A stretch of DNA of 33,070 bases from Acidiferrobacteraceae bacterium (GTDB lineage: Bacteria; Pseudomonadota; Gammaproteobacteria; Arenicellales; UBA868): positions 1 to 33,070 of the forward strand of contig JABINT010000077.1 in assembly GCA_018698075.1 (NCBI GenBank). The letters run 5' to 3'. The translations under genes and the position numbers were made by a program. This document shows positions 16,205 to 24,629 of this stretch, one piece after another. The notes beneath the pieces are model-generated. The model had not been told where the DNA came from and ran no database searches. It worked only from the letters and a program-made list of their open reading frames with translations. Positions within the stretch are counted from its first letter, which is position 1. The number at the start of each line of letters is the position of its first letter.

Positions 16205-17338
16205 TTATTGGTATGCAGAATCCGGCTGTTCACCCACAAATCCGATGGGTGCCGACAAGCCTCGTGATGTCAGAACTTCTTTTGCTACATCATCCATGAT
16301 GGCTTCTGGTCGCAATATCGCATTCGGTACCACCTTCCGGCCATTCAGGAACCTAGTTGCCGCAGAAACCAGTTGCCTGGCCGTATCATCAAACACGTAT
16401 CGCAACGTCAGCTTTTCTTCTCCGCCACCGATCGCAGGAGGGTTCTTACCATACAGTGATGCCCAGAGTACACGTCGATCCATGCCTTCGGTCTGGTCGT
16501 CTGCCATCTGTGATACTGCTGTAGCATTACCCAAATCTTTTAAGAACAACTGGGCGTCTAACTCAGCTTCGAGCCAGCCACGCTGTACATCGGGCCGGTC
16601 ACGAATGATCTCGTAGAGCATCGCCAAAAAGCCTGCATCACCGCCTTCTACGCCATCAAAGCTTTCGCCAGATGCTGCGCGCCGCGCAATACCCTGCAAC
16701 TGAATCTTCGAAGCGGTAGGCTCCCAGATAACTGCGGCATCGAGTTTGTTGTTCTTGAAGCTGGAGGTGATAACCTCGATGTTCATGTTGAGGTATTTTT
16801 TGGGCTGGATGCCAGCCTGCTCGAATGCCCAACGGGCAAAACGGTCAGTACATGCGCCATGGGGGGCAGCAACTAACTTACCGTCCATCCACTTAACCGC
16901 GTCAAGGCCATTTGCGAACTCCGGTGCATCATTCTTCACCAGGAATACGTTGCACTGCTGACGCGACGTTCCCAACACAGCGATCATACGAATATCAACT
17001 TTATCCTTCTTAGTGGTCGATACGATCGCAGGCATATCGCCCATGTAACCAAGATGGTTCTTCTCACCCAACATCTTGCCGACGATGACTGAGCCTTGCA
17101 GTCCAATTTCAAATTTCACATCGGACCCGGCCGGCAGATACTTCTTCCAGGAATTCTGACCATTGATCACAACCCCGGACCATGATTCGGTGTAATAAGG
17201 CTGATACCCAACTACCAGGTTGACGGCCTCACCCGGCTTACCAAAGCCAACCTCGGCAACCGCTGGCTGCACAGCACCCACGCAGAGCATGGCGGCTCCT
17301 GCACTGATAGATAATATGGGCTTATTTAAGTTATACAT
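16205..17338 (-). CDS. Periplasmic sulfonate-type binding protein (TauA/SsuA/MsmE-like)
   Basis: A 377-residue secreted solute-binding protein of the NMT1/TauA class. Residues 1-28 form a Sec signal peptide (basic N-terminus, hydrophobic ILSISAGAAMLCVGAV, cleavage after AVA). The mature part begins VNLVVGYQPYYTESW and includes GYMGDMPAIVS, CNVFLVKNDAPE and LDAAVIWEPTA, the family's ligand-cleft strands. The frame extends upstream to 17515, but ATG 17338 is chosen because it starts the signal peptide and follows a strong GGGGAGAA ribosome site. It is the first gene of the importer operon. Sharing of upstream boxes with msmA supports methanesulfonate as ligand; taurine or other sulfonates remain possible. 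Confidence 0.9.
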   Translation of the reverse strand: MYNLNKPILSISAGAAMLCVGAVQPAVAEVGFGKPGEAVNLVVGYQPYYTESWSGVVINGQNSWKKYLPAGSDVKFEIGLQGSVIVGKMLGEKNHLGYMGDMPAIVSTTKKDKVDIRMIAVLGTSRQQCNVFLVKNDAPEFANGLDAVKWMDGKLVAAPHGACTDRFARWAFEQAGIQPKKYLNMNIEVITSSFKNNKLDAAVIWEPTASKIQLQGIARRAASGESFDGVEGGDAGFLAMLYEIIRDRPDVQRGWLEAELDAQLFLKDLGNATAVSQMADDQTEGMDRRVLWASLYGKNPPAIGGGEEKLTLRYVFDDTARQLVSAATRFLNGRKVVPNAILRPEAIMDDVAKEVLTSRGLSAPIGFVGEQPDSAYQ

Positions 17339-17428
17339 ATTTTCTCCCCTTTTATGAATCCAATATTGGTTTCGCAAAAAACAAGTTCTTCCAGCAGAAC
17401 TGGAGCGCATCGCTTTATTGCTGACCCC

Positions 17429-17458
17429 AATATCAGCCAAGGTGGAATGATTTGTAAA
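17429..17458 (-). promoter_or_regulatory. Putative promoter of the sulfonate importer operon
   Basis: The minus strand shows TTTACA (17458-17453) followed, after 17-18 bases, by a weak -10 (TGATAT or GATATT). The -35 is embedded in the same 12-base box as at msmA. The weaker -10 could mean dependence on an activator. The leader to ATG 17338 would be about 85 bases. Confidence 0.4.
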
Positions 17459-17481
17459 ATGCTTTAATTTGATCGTTTGAT
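17449..17481 (-). promoter_or_regulatory. Two-part element shared with the msmA upstream region
   Basis: Box A GATTTGTAAAAT (17449-17460) and box B TAATTTGAT (17465-17473) repeat those upstream of msmA, here 4 bases apart instead of 12. The 10-mer ATCGTTTGAT (17472-17481) overlaps the end of box B. Together they look like a regulator site covering and lying upstream of the -35. Confidence 0.55.
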
Positions 17482-17636
17482 TGGTCATCCCTATCAGGAT
17501 AACAAGCGCCGACACTAAACCAATATAAATCGCTGAGTCACTCGATACGACTGCGAATACAGCCTAAACCGAACAAGCACGCTTCCCGCTTCACTGGTTG
17601 ATTTGCTATTCGGCGTCGGGCTAACGGCCCTTAGAA

Positions 17637-19112
17637 TCAGCGATTGGGATTTTTCCCTGGTGCGAGGGTATCGTAAATGGTTGCACCGGCTTTTGCTGGG
17701 TCGCTCGATTCGCGCCGGATTGGCATATCGGCAAGTTGGCCAACCGTGATGGGTCGTATGGGTGGCCGGATTCGGTAGTGACCGATGTCGCCCACCGACA
17801 TGTCATGCACCTGCGCCATCAACTGGCTGACGGTAGCGGCGCACTTACGGCCCATGCAAGGGCCCATGCCGCAACGGGTAAACGCCTTGGCCTGATTGGG
17901 CCCCATGCAGCCACGTGCCGCAACGCTGCGGATCTCCCCCGCGGTAACCTCTTCGCAGCGACAGACGATGGTATCGTCATCGAGAGGCAACTGAAACTGC
18001 GAAGTCGGCGGAAAGTATCGATCCAGAAAACGTCGCAAGCGGCGCTGGCGCTTCAACGCTGCGGGTTCAGGCAAAGGTTGTGTACTACCAATGCCGCTCA
18101 ATTTCCCGAGTACTTCATGGGCGACTCGCTCACCTTGCAGCATGGCCACCTCGGCACCTGCAATACCCACAGAGTCTCCCACCATGAATATGGATTCGCG
18201 GCTAGTCATACCAACGCCCCGGATGTCCGGAACCCAAGTCCCTTGGAGAGAATCAAAATGGTGCGCAATACCTGCTGACATCGACAGCCAGGTATTAGAA
18301 ATCACCCCATCATGAACCAACAGCAGTGCCGTTGCCATATCGTACGAACGTCCTGCTGACTGGTAGCTGACTGATCGCAACTTATCGTCACCTTTAGCTC
18401 TTAGGTCAGTCACGTGGGAGGTCACCTCGACCTGTCTTTTTACACCGTGCATCCAGCGGTTGCCCTGGATCACAGCACCTGGGCAAGCCAACAGCGCGTT
18501 CAACCCGAATAAGTACGTACCCCAGGATGCACTCGGCCGGGTATCTAGAATCGCCTGGGGCGTTATGCCCATACCAATCAACTGATTTGCATAAAGATAA
18601 AGCAGTGGACCGGTGCCGGCGAGCACCACGTCATTTTCAGGCAGTAAGCCGGATGATTTGAGCAGGGTCTGCGCCGCACCCACAGTCATCACCCCAGGCA
18701 AGGTCCAGCCCAAAAAGGGTGTTGGGCGCTCCATCGCGCCGGTTGCCAGGATAATATGACGCGGGTAAAGCATTTGCGCAGCGCCGTTTTCTACCAGACC
18801 CAGCGCCAGTTCAGGCTCCTGATCCGAGGTAATCTCCCATACCGAAGTGCCAGGGCGGTAATACGCTCCACTTTCTCTGAAACGTCTGGCCAACTTTATT
18901 CCAGCGCCGTAGCTGGCGCCCAGCGGGTTCAAATCTGATGGCCGCGTCGCATTGACTTTCTCTATTCCCCGGAATACCTGGCCACCAGGTGCCTGCTGCT
19001 CATCAAGCACGACCACATCAACGCCTTTGCCGGCAAGTACACAGGCCGCGGCCAGGCCAGCAGGCCCGGCTCCAACAATGGCTACCTCACAGGTGGATCT
19101 AATATCGCTCAT
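17637..19112 (-). CDS. Alpha subunit of HcnB/OoxA-like FAD dehydrogenase complex
   Basis: A 491-residue flavoprotein of the family of hydrogen cyanide synthase HcnB, opine oxidase subunit A and D-hydroxyproline dehydrogenase alpha. The N-terminal Rossmann motif GAGPAGLA (14-21) binds FAD or NAD; a second dinucleotide region has VVLAGTGPLL (162-171), and VGDSVGIAGAEVAMLQG (311-327) is the FAD C-terminal motif. Near the end is a BFD-like 2Fe-2S site with C384-R-C386 and C414-x4-C419. ATG 19112 has a GGAG site. It is the last gene of the ten-gene operon. Such complexes oxidise an amino or imino acid and give electrons to the respiratory chain. The substrate is not readable. Confidence 0.88.
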   Translation of the reverse strand: MSDIRSTCEVAIVGAGPAGLAAACVLAGKGVDVVVLDEQQAPGGQVFRGIEKVNATRPSDLNPLGASYGAGIKLARRFRESGAYYRPGTSVWEITSDQEPELALGLVENGAAQMLYPRHIILATGAMERPTPFLGWTLPGVMTVGAAQTLLKSSGLLPENDVVLAGTGPLLYLYANQLIGMGITPQAILDTRPSASWGTYLFGLNALLACPGAVIQGNRWMHGVKRQVEVTSHVTDLRAKGDDKLRSVSYQSAGRSYDMATALLLVHDGVISNTWLSMSAGIAHHFDSLQGTWVPDIRGVGMTSRESIFMVGDSVGIAGAEVAMLQGERVAHEVLGKLSGIGSTQPLPEPAALKRQRRLRRFLDRYFPPTSQFQLPLDDDTIVCRCEEVTAGEIRSVAARGCMGPNQAKAFTRCGMGPCMGRKCAATVSQLMAQVHDMSVGDIGHYRIRPPIRPITVGQLADMPIRRESSDPAKAGATIYDTLAPGKNPNR

Positions 19113-19205
19113 CCAATACTCCGATGGGAATCACGCCAGCACTTGTGATTAAAACTGTTCATAGCTGTTGTAGCATGTCTATTTGTTGACAATGATCTAT
19201 CTTGA

Positions 19206-20330
19206 TCAGTCGATGCCAAACCGTTTCAAGACAAACGGTGCAAGTAATTCACTTCGCTCGCCGCTCAAAGCCCACTTTACGATCAAAGTTGCAACGACTG
19301 GCGCAATTGCCCAGCCATGCCCCGACCATCCAGTCGCAACGTAGCCATTGGCAATTCCCGGTACACGATCAATTATCGGAATATCATCAACGCTCATCGC
19401 CTCAAGATGGCCTGCATCGGTCGTTGCAACCTCGACGCCCTGAAGTTCAGGGAAAACTGCGATAGCCTGTGCAAGATTACCTTCGACCGCCGACGGCAGA
19501 ACACGGCCGCGTTGACTCGTAACATCCCATGCGCCGTGCCAGCCGCCGGATATCATCAAACGGTTGTCAGGCTCCGCCTTGATCGAAACCATGCGATGCG
19601 CATGCGCCAGCAGAGTGTCCACATGAACCCGGCCGAACGGTTCCGTGATCATCACCTGCAGGCAGGCGTTCCAAACCGGAAGTTGCAGATTAAACGCCGT
19701 CTTCACCAGCTCATGAGCACCACTGTTGGCAAGGACAAACAGGTTACCGCTGAAGGCAATTGATTCACCCTTTGCGGTGATCACGGCAGTCACACTATCG
19801 CCATGGGTTTCAAAATGACTGATCGCGGTATCCTCCTGGACAACGACCCCCATATTCCTTGCACGATCGGCAACAGCCCGGGTAAAACCGCCATGATCAC
19901 AAACACCATCCTTAGCACAGTAGATACCTGCTTTTATATCTTGTGAAAGCCCAGCCTGAATCTCGCCCAGTTCCCCACCCGCAACAAGACGACAATCAAT
20001 TCCCTGGCTGCGTTGCATCTGCACCCGCGCATCGGCAGAGGCAAGATCATCATCTCGTTCTAGCAGCAGGAGATGTCCAGTGCGCTGATAAAAACCCTGG
20101 CTACCCAGCTCCTCTTCGAGTAAAGGCCATCGTCGGTAAGCCTGCCGCATTAAAGGCAGCTCCCGAAGATCGCGTCCATTGGCCCGGACGCCGCGACGCC
20201 CTGGCCCACCCGACGCACCGCAGGCGACGGACCCCGCTTCCAGCACTTGAACCTGACGACCCAAGCGCGCGAGTTCCAGAGCAACCAGCATGCCGTAGGC
20301 CCCCGCACCGATCACAATATCATCTGGCAT
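19206..20330 (-). CDS. DAO-type FAD oxidoreductase, HcnC/OoxB-like beta subunit (second copy)
   Basis: A D-amino-acid-oxidase-fold flavoprotein of about 374 residues with the N-terminal FAD motif GAGAYG and the family's C-terminal GYVATGWSGHGWAIAPVVA segment, which closes over FAD. In three-subunit dehydrogenases (HcnABC, OoxAB, D-hydroxyproline dehydrogenase) this subunit oxidises the amine. ATG 20330 is preferred over GTG 20336 because AAGGGAGG lies 5 bases ahead of it. It follows the 2Fe-2S subunit with a 12-base gap. The operon has another DAO-type gene just upstream, so one may be the beta subunit and the other a separate oxidase. Confidence 0.87.
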   Translation of the reverse strand: MPDDIVIGAGAYGMLVALELARLGRQVQVLEAGSVACGASGGPGRRGVRANGRDLRELPLMRQAYRRWPLLEEELGSQGFYQRTGHLLLLERDDDLASADARVQMQRSQGIDCRLVAGGELGEIQAGLSQDIKAGIYCAKDGVCDHGGFTRAVADRARNMGVVVQEDTAISHFETHGDSVTAVITAKGESIAFSGNLFVLANSGAHELVKTAFNLQLPVWNACLQVMITEPFGRVHVDTLLAHAHRMVSIKAEPDNRLMISGGWHGAWDVTSQRGRVLPSAVEGNLAQAIAVFPELQGVEVATTDAGHLEAMSVDDIPIIDRVPGIANGYVATGWSGHGWAIAPVVATLIVKWALSGERSELLAPFVLKRFGID

Positions 20331-20342
20331 GCTCACCTCCCT

Positions 20343-20636
20343 TCAGCCGGACTCGGCATGGGTGTTCGGCATCATACGTACCTGCATCCCTTCAGCCACT
20401 TCAATCAGGCACGCTTGTACAGCGCCCTGCCCTTCAATCTCGACCAGACATTCGTAACAGTTGCCGATCATGCAAAAAGGCGCTCGCGCCGAACCGCTCA
20501 CCGGCGAGCGCCTGAGTTGAGATATACCGGCTGCCAACAGAGCGCCGGCAACGCTGTCCCCCCGGTTGGCGAGCACCTCACGGTCCTCGAACCAAAAGCT
20601 CACCGGGTCAGCGATGTTATGGCGACGATGAAACAT
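20343..20636 (-). CDS. 2Fe-2S ferredoxin-like gamma subunit of the dehydrogenase complex
   Basis: A 97-residue protein with a single plant-type 2Fe-2S site, C55-x4-C60-x2-C63-x12-C76, in the APFCMIGNCYECLVEI context typical of HcnA and of the gamma subunits of opine and hydroxyproline dehydrogenases. ATG 20636 lies inside the end of the upstream DAO-type gene (20-base overlap), showing translational coupling. A TTG one codon earlier is possible. Its role is electron relay between flavin centres. Confidence 0.87.
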   Translation of the reverse strand: MFHRRHNIADPVSFWFEDREVLANRGDSVAGALLAAGISQLRRSPVSGSARAPFCMIGNCYECLVEIEGQGAVQACLIEVAEGMQVRMMPNTHAESG

Positions 20637-21738
20637 CAAAACGCTCTAAACCAAAGCATTGATAAGCAGCCGGTATCTCGCCATCGAGCACCCACTGGGG
20701 GACTTCGTGTGCATGTACCGCCGCCAGGGTAACGCCGCTATGACAGGAAAAAGAAAACGCACCGGGAAACTCCGAGGACTGCGTATAAACAGGAAAGCCA
20801 TCGGGCGTCATGATCCGTAACGCGGCCCAAGTGCGCTGGATGCGCAGATCCCGCAAGTAAGGAAACGCGCGAGTGCATTGGCGGGCAATGTCCTGAAGCG
20901 TTGATGTTTGGGTATCCAAATCAAAGCCTGCATCCCGCGCTGACGGGCCCAACATGAAATTGCCCTCGTCAGTTTGACGGACATAGTTCGTTGGATAGCC
21001 CAAAATATCTGGACTTCTTTCGGTCACGATGATCTGCCCCTGTACCGGAAGTACAGGCACCGAGAGCCGCAGCTGCGCTCCCAGATCACTCGAGCCATGT
21101 CCCGCGGCAATCACCAACCTTTCGCAGCCAACGACAAGCCTCGCGCCACTGAAAAGCTCGAAGCCTCCTGAGTCGAGTGGGCGAATACGGTCGATGTGCG
21201 ATCGCGGCAGATAGGTTCCGCCATTAAGATCAAAACCCTCCTGAAGCGCGCGCAACAACCGCAAGGGATTGACGTGACCATCGTGCGGGCAATAGGTAGC
21301 GCCTGGCACCTCGGGCCCGATTCCGGGCAGCGACTCAGCGAGTGTCGGGTTCTCGACCACCTCGTAGTCATACCCCTCATCGCCTGCGTCCTCGCGTAAC
21401 TGCGCCAGGACGTTGAGGTTTGCACGAAACTCTCCCTCATCTATCGCAATATAGAAGCCACCTGGCCGGTGATAATCTACACAGGTGCCGGTTGTCTCAG
21501 CCAGTTCGTCACTGAATGCAAGCCACTCATCAGCAGATTTGCGCGACCAACGTGCATATTCCGGCATACCTTGGCCTTTCCCTTGAACCCACACCAGGCC
21601 AAAGTTTCCCCGCGCAGTACGGATGGCATTATCACCCTCATCGATCAGCCCAACACTGTCACTGAGTTTGCTCAGCCCATAAGCAAACGCCGAACCCAGC
21701 AGTCCGCCTCCGATCACTGCGATATCAAGTGGCTTCAC
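20617..21738 (-). CDS. DAO-type FAD oxidoreductase (first copy)
   Basis: A 373-residue D-amino-acid-oxidase-fold flavoprotein. The FAD motif GGGLLGSA starts at residue 10; a mid-protein segment CPHDGHVNPLRLLRAL and the C-terminal FSFSCHSGVTLAAVHAHE match the glycine/sarcosine/D-amino-acid oxidase family. It starts at a GTG (21738) inside the end of the upstream ATPase gene, a 14-base overlap. Together with the gamma, second DAO and alpha genes it would make a four-gene set, one more than the usual three. It could be an alternative beta subunit or an independent dehydrogenase acting on the other enantiomer or on a pathway intermediate. Confidence 0.87.
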   Translation of the reverse strand: MKPLDIAVIGGGLLGSAFAYGLSKLSDSVGLIDEGDNAIRTARGNFGLVWVQGKGQGMPEYARWSRKSADEWLAFSDELAETTGTCVDYHRPGGFYIAIDEGEFRANLNVLAQLREDAGDEGYDYEVVENPTLAESLPGIGPEVPGATYCPHDGHVNPLRLLRALQEGFDLNGGTYLPRSHIDRIRPLDSGGFELFSGARLVVGCERLVIAAGHGSSDLGAQLRLSVPVLPVQGQIIVTERSPDILGYPTNYVRQTDEGNFMLGPSARDAGFDLDTQTSTLQDIARQCTRAFPYLRDLRIQRTWAALRIMTPDGFPVYTQSSEFPGAFSFSCHSGVTLAAVHAHEVPQWVLDGEIPAAYQCFGLERFDVSSSP

Positions 21739-22729
21739 TGTTAATCTGCTCTAGACGATGGCAGGCAGCCTGGTGCGCTAATGGGGAGTTTGTATCAAGT
21801 TTAATAAAGACCTCGGAGCACGATTGATCCGCATGAGGGCAACGCGAAGCAAACCGACAACCCGGGGGTGGATCAACAGGTCGGGAAATCTCCCCGACAA
21901 TTTTTGGTGGCGAGCGTTTGACCCGAGGATCGGGCACTGGTACTGCGCTGATCAGTGCCCGCGTATAGGGATGCTTAGGATTCTTGATCACGTCGTGGAC
22001 TGAACCCACCTCTACGGCCTGACCCAAATACATAATGAGCAGTCGATCGGCAATGTTTGCCAGAATAGACAGGTCGTGGGAAACATAGATACAGGCAAAG
22101 TTGCGTTGGCGGGAAAGCTCTTTCAAAAGATCAAGAATCCCGGCACGAATGGACACATCGAGCATGGACAGAGGTTCATCAGCGACCACCAGTTCCGGCT
22201 TCATAACCAACGCACTCGCGATCCCAACACGTTGTCGTTCGCCTCCACTTAGTTCATGCGGGTATCGATCCCAGTATTTCCCCGCTGGTAACCCGACACC
22301 GGCGAGCATGGCGGCTACTTGCTCTTCGATCTCTCTTTCGCCCCAAAGTCGCAGAGCCCGCGGCCCTTCCGAAACAATATCCGACACCCGAAAACGGGGG
22401 TTAAGCGATTCATAGGGATCCTGGAAAATCATCTGAACCCGCCGCCGGTGGTCGTTAAGCTCGGAGCTGGTCATCTCGCCAACGTTGCGATCGCGGTACA
22501 GCACCTCACCGGAACTTGGGGGAAGTAGCCCAGCGACCATAGAACAGGTTGTCGATTTACCACACCCTGATTCCCCGGCAATCCCCAGAATCTCGTCTTT
22601 CGCGACACTAAGATTGATTGCCTCAACCGCTTTAATGACACGGGTCTTTCCTCCACGTAAAACCCGCTCAACCACGCCCGGCCGCAGTTCGAAGTGTCGA
22701 CTAACGTTGTTCAGTTCTAGCAGTGCCAT
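21725..22729 (-). CDS. Peptide-type ABC importer ATPase (DppF/OppF-like)
   Basis: A 334-residue ATPase with Walker A GESGCGKST, signature LSGGERQRV, Walker B VVADEPLSMLD and switch histidine YVSHDLS. The C-terminal oligopeptide-transporter domain has the cysteine set C-x6-C-x6-C (PGCRFASRCPHADQSC), which in characterised relatives carries an iron-sulfur cluster. It overlaps the preceding ATPase gene by 13 bases and the following oxidoreductase gene by 14, firmly tying transporter and enzymes into one operon. Confidence 0.92.
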   Translation of the reverse strand: MALLELNNVSRHFELRPGVVERVLRGGKTRVIKAVEAINLSVAKDEILGIAGESGCGKSTTCSMVAGLLPPSSGEVLYRDRNVGEMTSSELNDHRRRVQMIFQDPYESLNPRFRVSDIVSEGPRALRLWGEREIEEQVAAMLAGVGLPAGKYWDRYPHELSGGERQRVGIASALVMKPELVVADEPLSMLDVSIRAGILDLLKELSRQRNFACIYVSHDLSILANIADRLLIMYLGQAVEVGSVHDVIKNPKHPYTRALISAVPVPDPRVKRSPPKIVGEISRPVDPPPGCRFASRCPHADQSCSEVFIKLDTNSPLAHQAACHRLEQINSEAT

Positions 22730-23733
22730 GTTGATTTCTTGCTAGCTTTTTCCCGCAACTCGGTGACGTCCGTATGGCGGTGACAACTCACCTGATGCAT
22801 TTCCCCCACGCTGTGCGATTGCGGAAGAATCTGTGCGCAGGTGGCATCACTGAAAGGACAACGGGGCTCGAACAAACAGCCCGACTCCTCACCGATCAGC
22901 GCTGGTGGTGTTCCAGGGATCGATATCAATTCATTGTCCATAACACTGATCGACGGAAATGCGTTCTTAAGTCCCAGGGTGTAGGGGTGAAAGGGTGACT
23001 CGAATAGATCTATTGCAGTCGCGGATTCCACAATCTTCCCACCGTACATGATCGAAATCCGATCACTCATTTCGGCGATTACCGCAATATCATGGGTAAT
23101 CAGAATTATGGAGCTCGAAACCTCCGCTCGAATCTCGCGAACACGGCGCAGAATCTGCTCCTGCACGAGCACATCAAGCCCTGTTGTCGGTTCATCCATG
23201 ATGATCAATCCCGGATCCAGCGCCAGTGACATTGCGATCATCGCTCGTTGACGCATTCCACCGGAGAATTCATGCGGGTAACTTCTCATCAGTTCAGGCT
23301 GAAGGCCAACAACGTCAAACAGAAATTCGACCCTTTCTCGGGCTTCGGAACGACTCACAGACCGATGAGCACGAATGGCTTCAATCACCTGGTCCCCTAC
23401 CCGGTATACCGGATTAAGCGAATTCATAGCACTTTGCGGCACCAGCGATATGCGCTTCCACAAAATTGCATCCCGAAACTTGTCGTCTGAGAAGCTATTG
23501 ACATCCTCTCCTTCGTAGGTGATAGAGGTGGCAGTGCTAACCCCGTTGTTTGAAAGCAACCGCAGCAACGCCCGTATCAGTGTCGATTTACCGCAACCCG
23601 ATTCTCCCGCGATACCGAATACTTCGTTCCTGCGAACATCAAAAGAAACGTCGCTGACCGCATTAACCACACCTTGGGATGTCGAATAACCAACACTCAA
23701 GTTCGCTACCGATAACAAATTTGTATCAGTCAT
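22717..23733 (-). CDS. Peptide-type ABC importer ATPase (DppD/OppD-like)
   Basis: A 338-residue ATPase with Walker A GESGCGKST, Q-loop LVPQSAMNSLNP (the OppD-type N-P variant), signature FSGGMRQRAMIAMSL, Walker B IIMDEPTTGLD and switch LITHDIAVI. The C-terminal cysteine region (CLFEPRCPFSDATC) is like its partner's. Its start codon shares the ATGA overlap with the upstream permease stop. It works with the next ATPase as a heterodimer, standard for this importer class. Confidence 0.92.
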   Translation of the reverse strand: MTDTNLLSVANLSVGYSTSQGVVNAVSDVSFDVRRNEVFGIAGESGCGKSTLIRALLRLLSNNGVSTATSITYEGEDVNSFSDDKFRDAILWKRISLVPQSAMNSLNPVYRVGDQVIEAIRAHRSVSRSEARERVEFLFDVVGLQPELMRSYPHEFSGGMRQRAMIAMSLALDPGLIIMDEPTTGLDVLVQEQILRRVREIRAEVSSSIILITHDIAVIAEMSDRISIMYGGKIVESATAIDLFESPFHPYTLGLKNAFPSISVMDNELISIPGTPPALIGEESGCLFEPRCPFSDATCAQILPQSHSVGEMHQVSCHRHTDVTELREKASKKSTWHC

Positions 23734-24629
23734 CTCTTACGTAGCCTCGGGTTGGCGACTTCTTCATACGCTCGACTGACAAAAACAAGAGAAGTAACCA
23801 GCGTTATGATGCACAAGGACGGCGCAGCGAACCACCACCAGGCAACGCGGGTCTTGCCTGACAACCACAATTCGTAAAGCATACCGCCCCAACTGATCGT
23901 AGTCCCATCGCCAAACCCAAGGAAACTGGCGCTGGCCTCGGTAATAATCGACCAGGCGATATTAAAGGCGGCATAAAGCAGCAACAGTGGCAGGACATTA
24001 GGCAGGATATGTCGGTAAATGATCCTGAGGTTGCTGCAACCCCTCGCCTTTGCCGCAGTAATAAACTGCCTCTGTTTAATCGCTATTGTCTGCGCCCGAA
24101 TCACCCGGGCAGAAGTTCGCCAAATAATCAACACAATTGCCAAGATGACAAATTCAAGTTTTCTGCCAAAGAGCGCGATGAGGATAATAATGAAAGGCAG
24201 AAAAGGCATCCCATAGAGCACATCCGTCAACCGCATCAAAATCTCATCGATCTTGCCGCCATAGTAGCCGGCAACAAGGCCGATATTGGCGCCGATAACG
24301 ATAGAGATAAAACCTGACACCGCGCCAATAATGAGCGTTGTTCGCGTAGCCAGAATCAGCTGTGAAAAAAGGTCATAGCCAAGATGGGTCGTACCCACGG
24401 GGAACTCCAGGGAAGGCGGCCTCAGAGAGGCTATGCTGCCTTCGCTGTCGTACTGCATTGCCCAAGGCTCATGGGGCGCAAGCCAGGGCGCAAAAATCGC
24501 GACAATCGTAAAAACGCTAACCACCCAGAAACCGATTCGACTCAGTGGGTTGGCATGGATAATTCGATAATGCTCGCCCACAGTGCGGGTGATGCGGGCT
24601 AGCAAACCTCGCTCAAATCCTTCAGGCAT
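23730..24629 (-). CDS. Peptide-type ABC importer permease (DppC/OppC-like)
   Basis: About 299 residues with an N-terminal cytoplasmic stretch, then six membrane segments and the typical EAA loop (FITAAKARGCSNLRIIYRHILPN). The OppC_N-like start (NPLSRIGFWVVSVFTIVAIFAPWLAPHEPW) identifies the C-type permease. ATG 24629 is chosen over 24638 because AAGG sits at the right distance only for the former. Its start region lies inside the end of the enolase-superfamily gene, so that enzyme is part of the same translational chain. Confidence 0.9.
   Translation of the reverse strand: MPEGFERGLLARITRTVGEHYRIIHANPLSRIGFWVVSVFTIVAIFAPWLAPHEPWAMQYDSEGSIASLRPPSLEFPVGTTHLGYDLFSQLILATRTTLIIGAVSGFISIVIGANIGLVAGYYGGKIDEILMRLTDVLYGMPFLPFIIILIALFGRKLEFVILAIVLIIWRTSARVIRAQTIAIKQRQFITAAKARGCSNLRIIYRHILPNVLPLLLLYAAFNIAWSIITEASASFLGFGDGTTISWGGMLYELWLSGKTRVAWWWFAAPSLCIITLVTSLVFVSRAYEEVANPRLRKR

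Noticed and set aside
17339-17515. N-terminal extension of the sulfonate binding protein
   Set aside because: The extension would hide the signal peptide inside the protein; ATG 17338 has a strong ribosome site and a textbook Sec signal, and the shared promoter boxes lie inside the extension.
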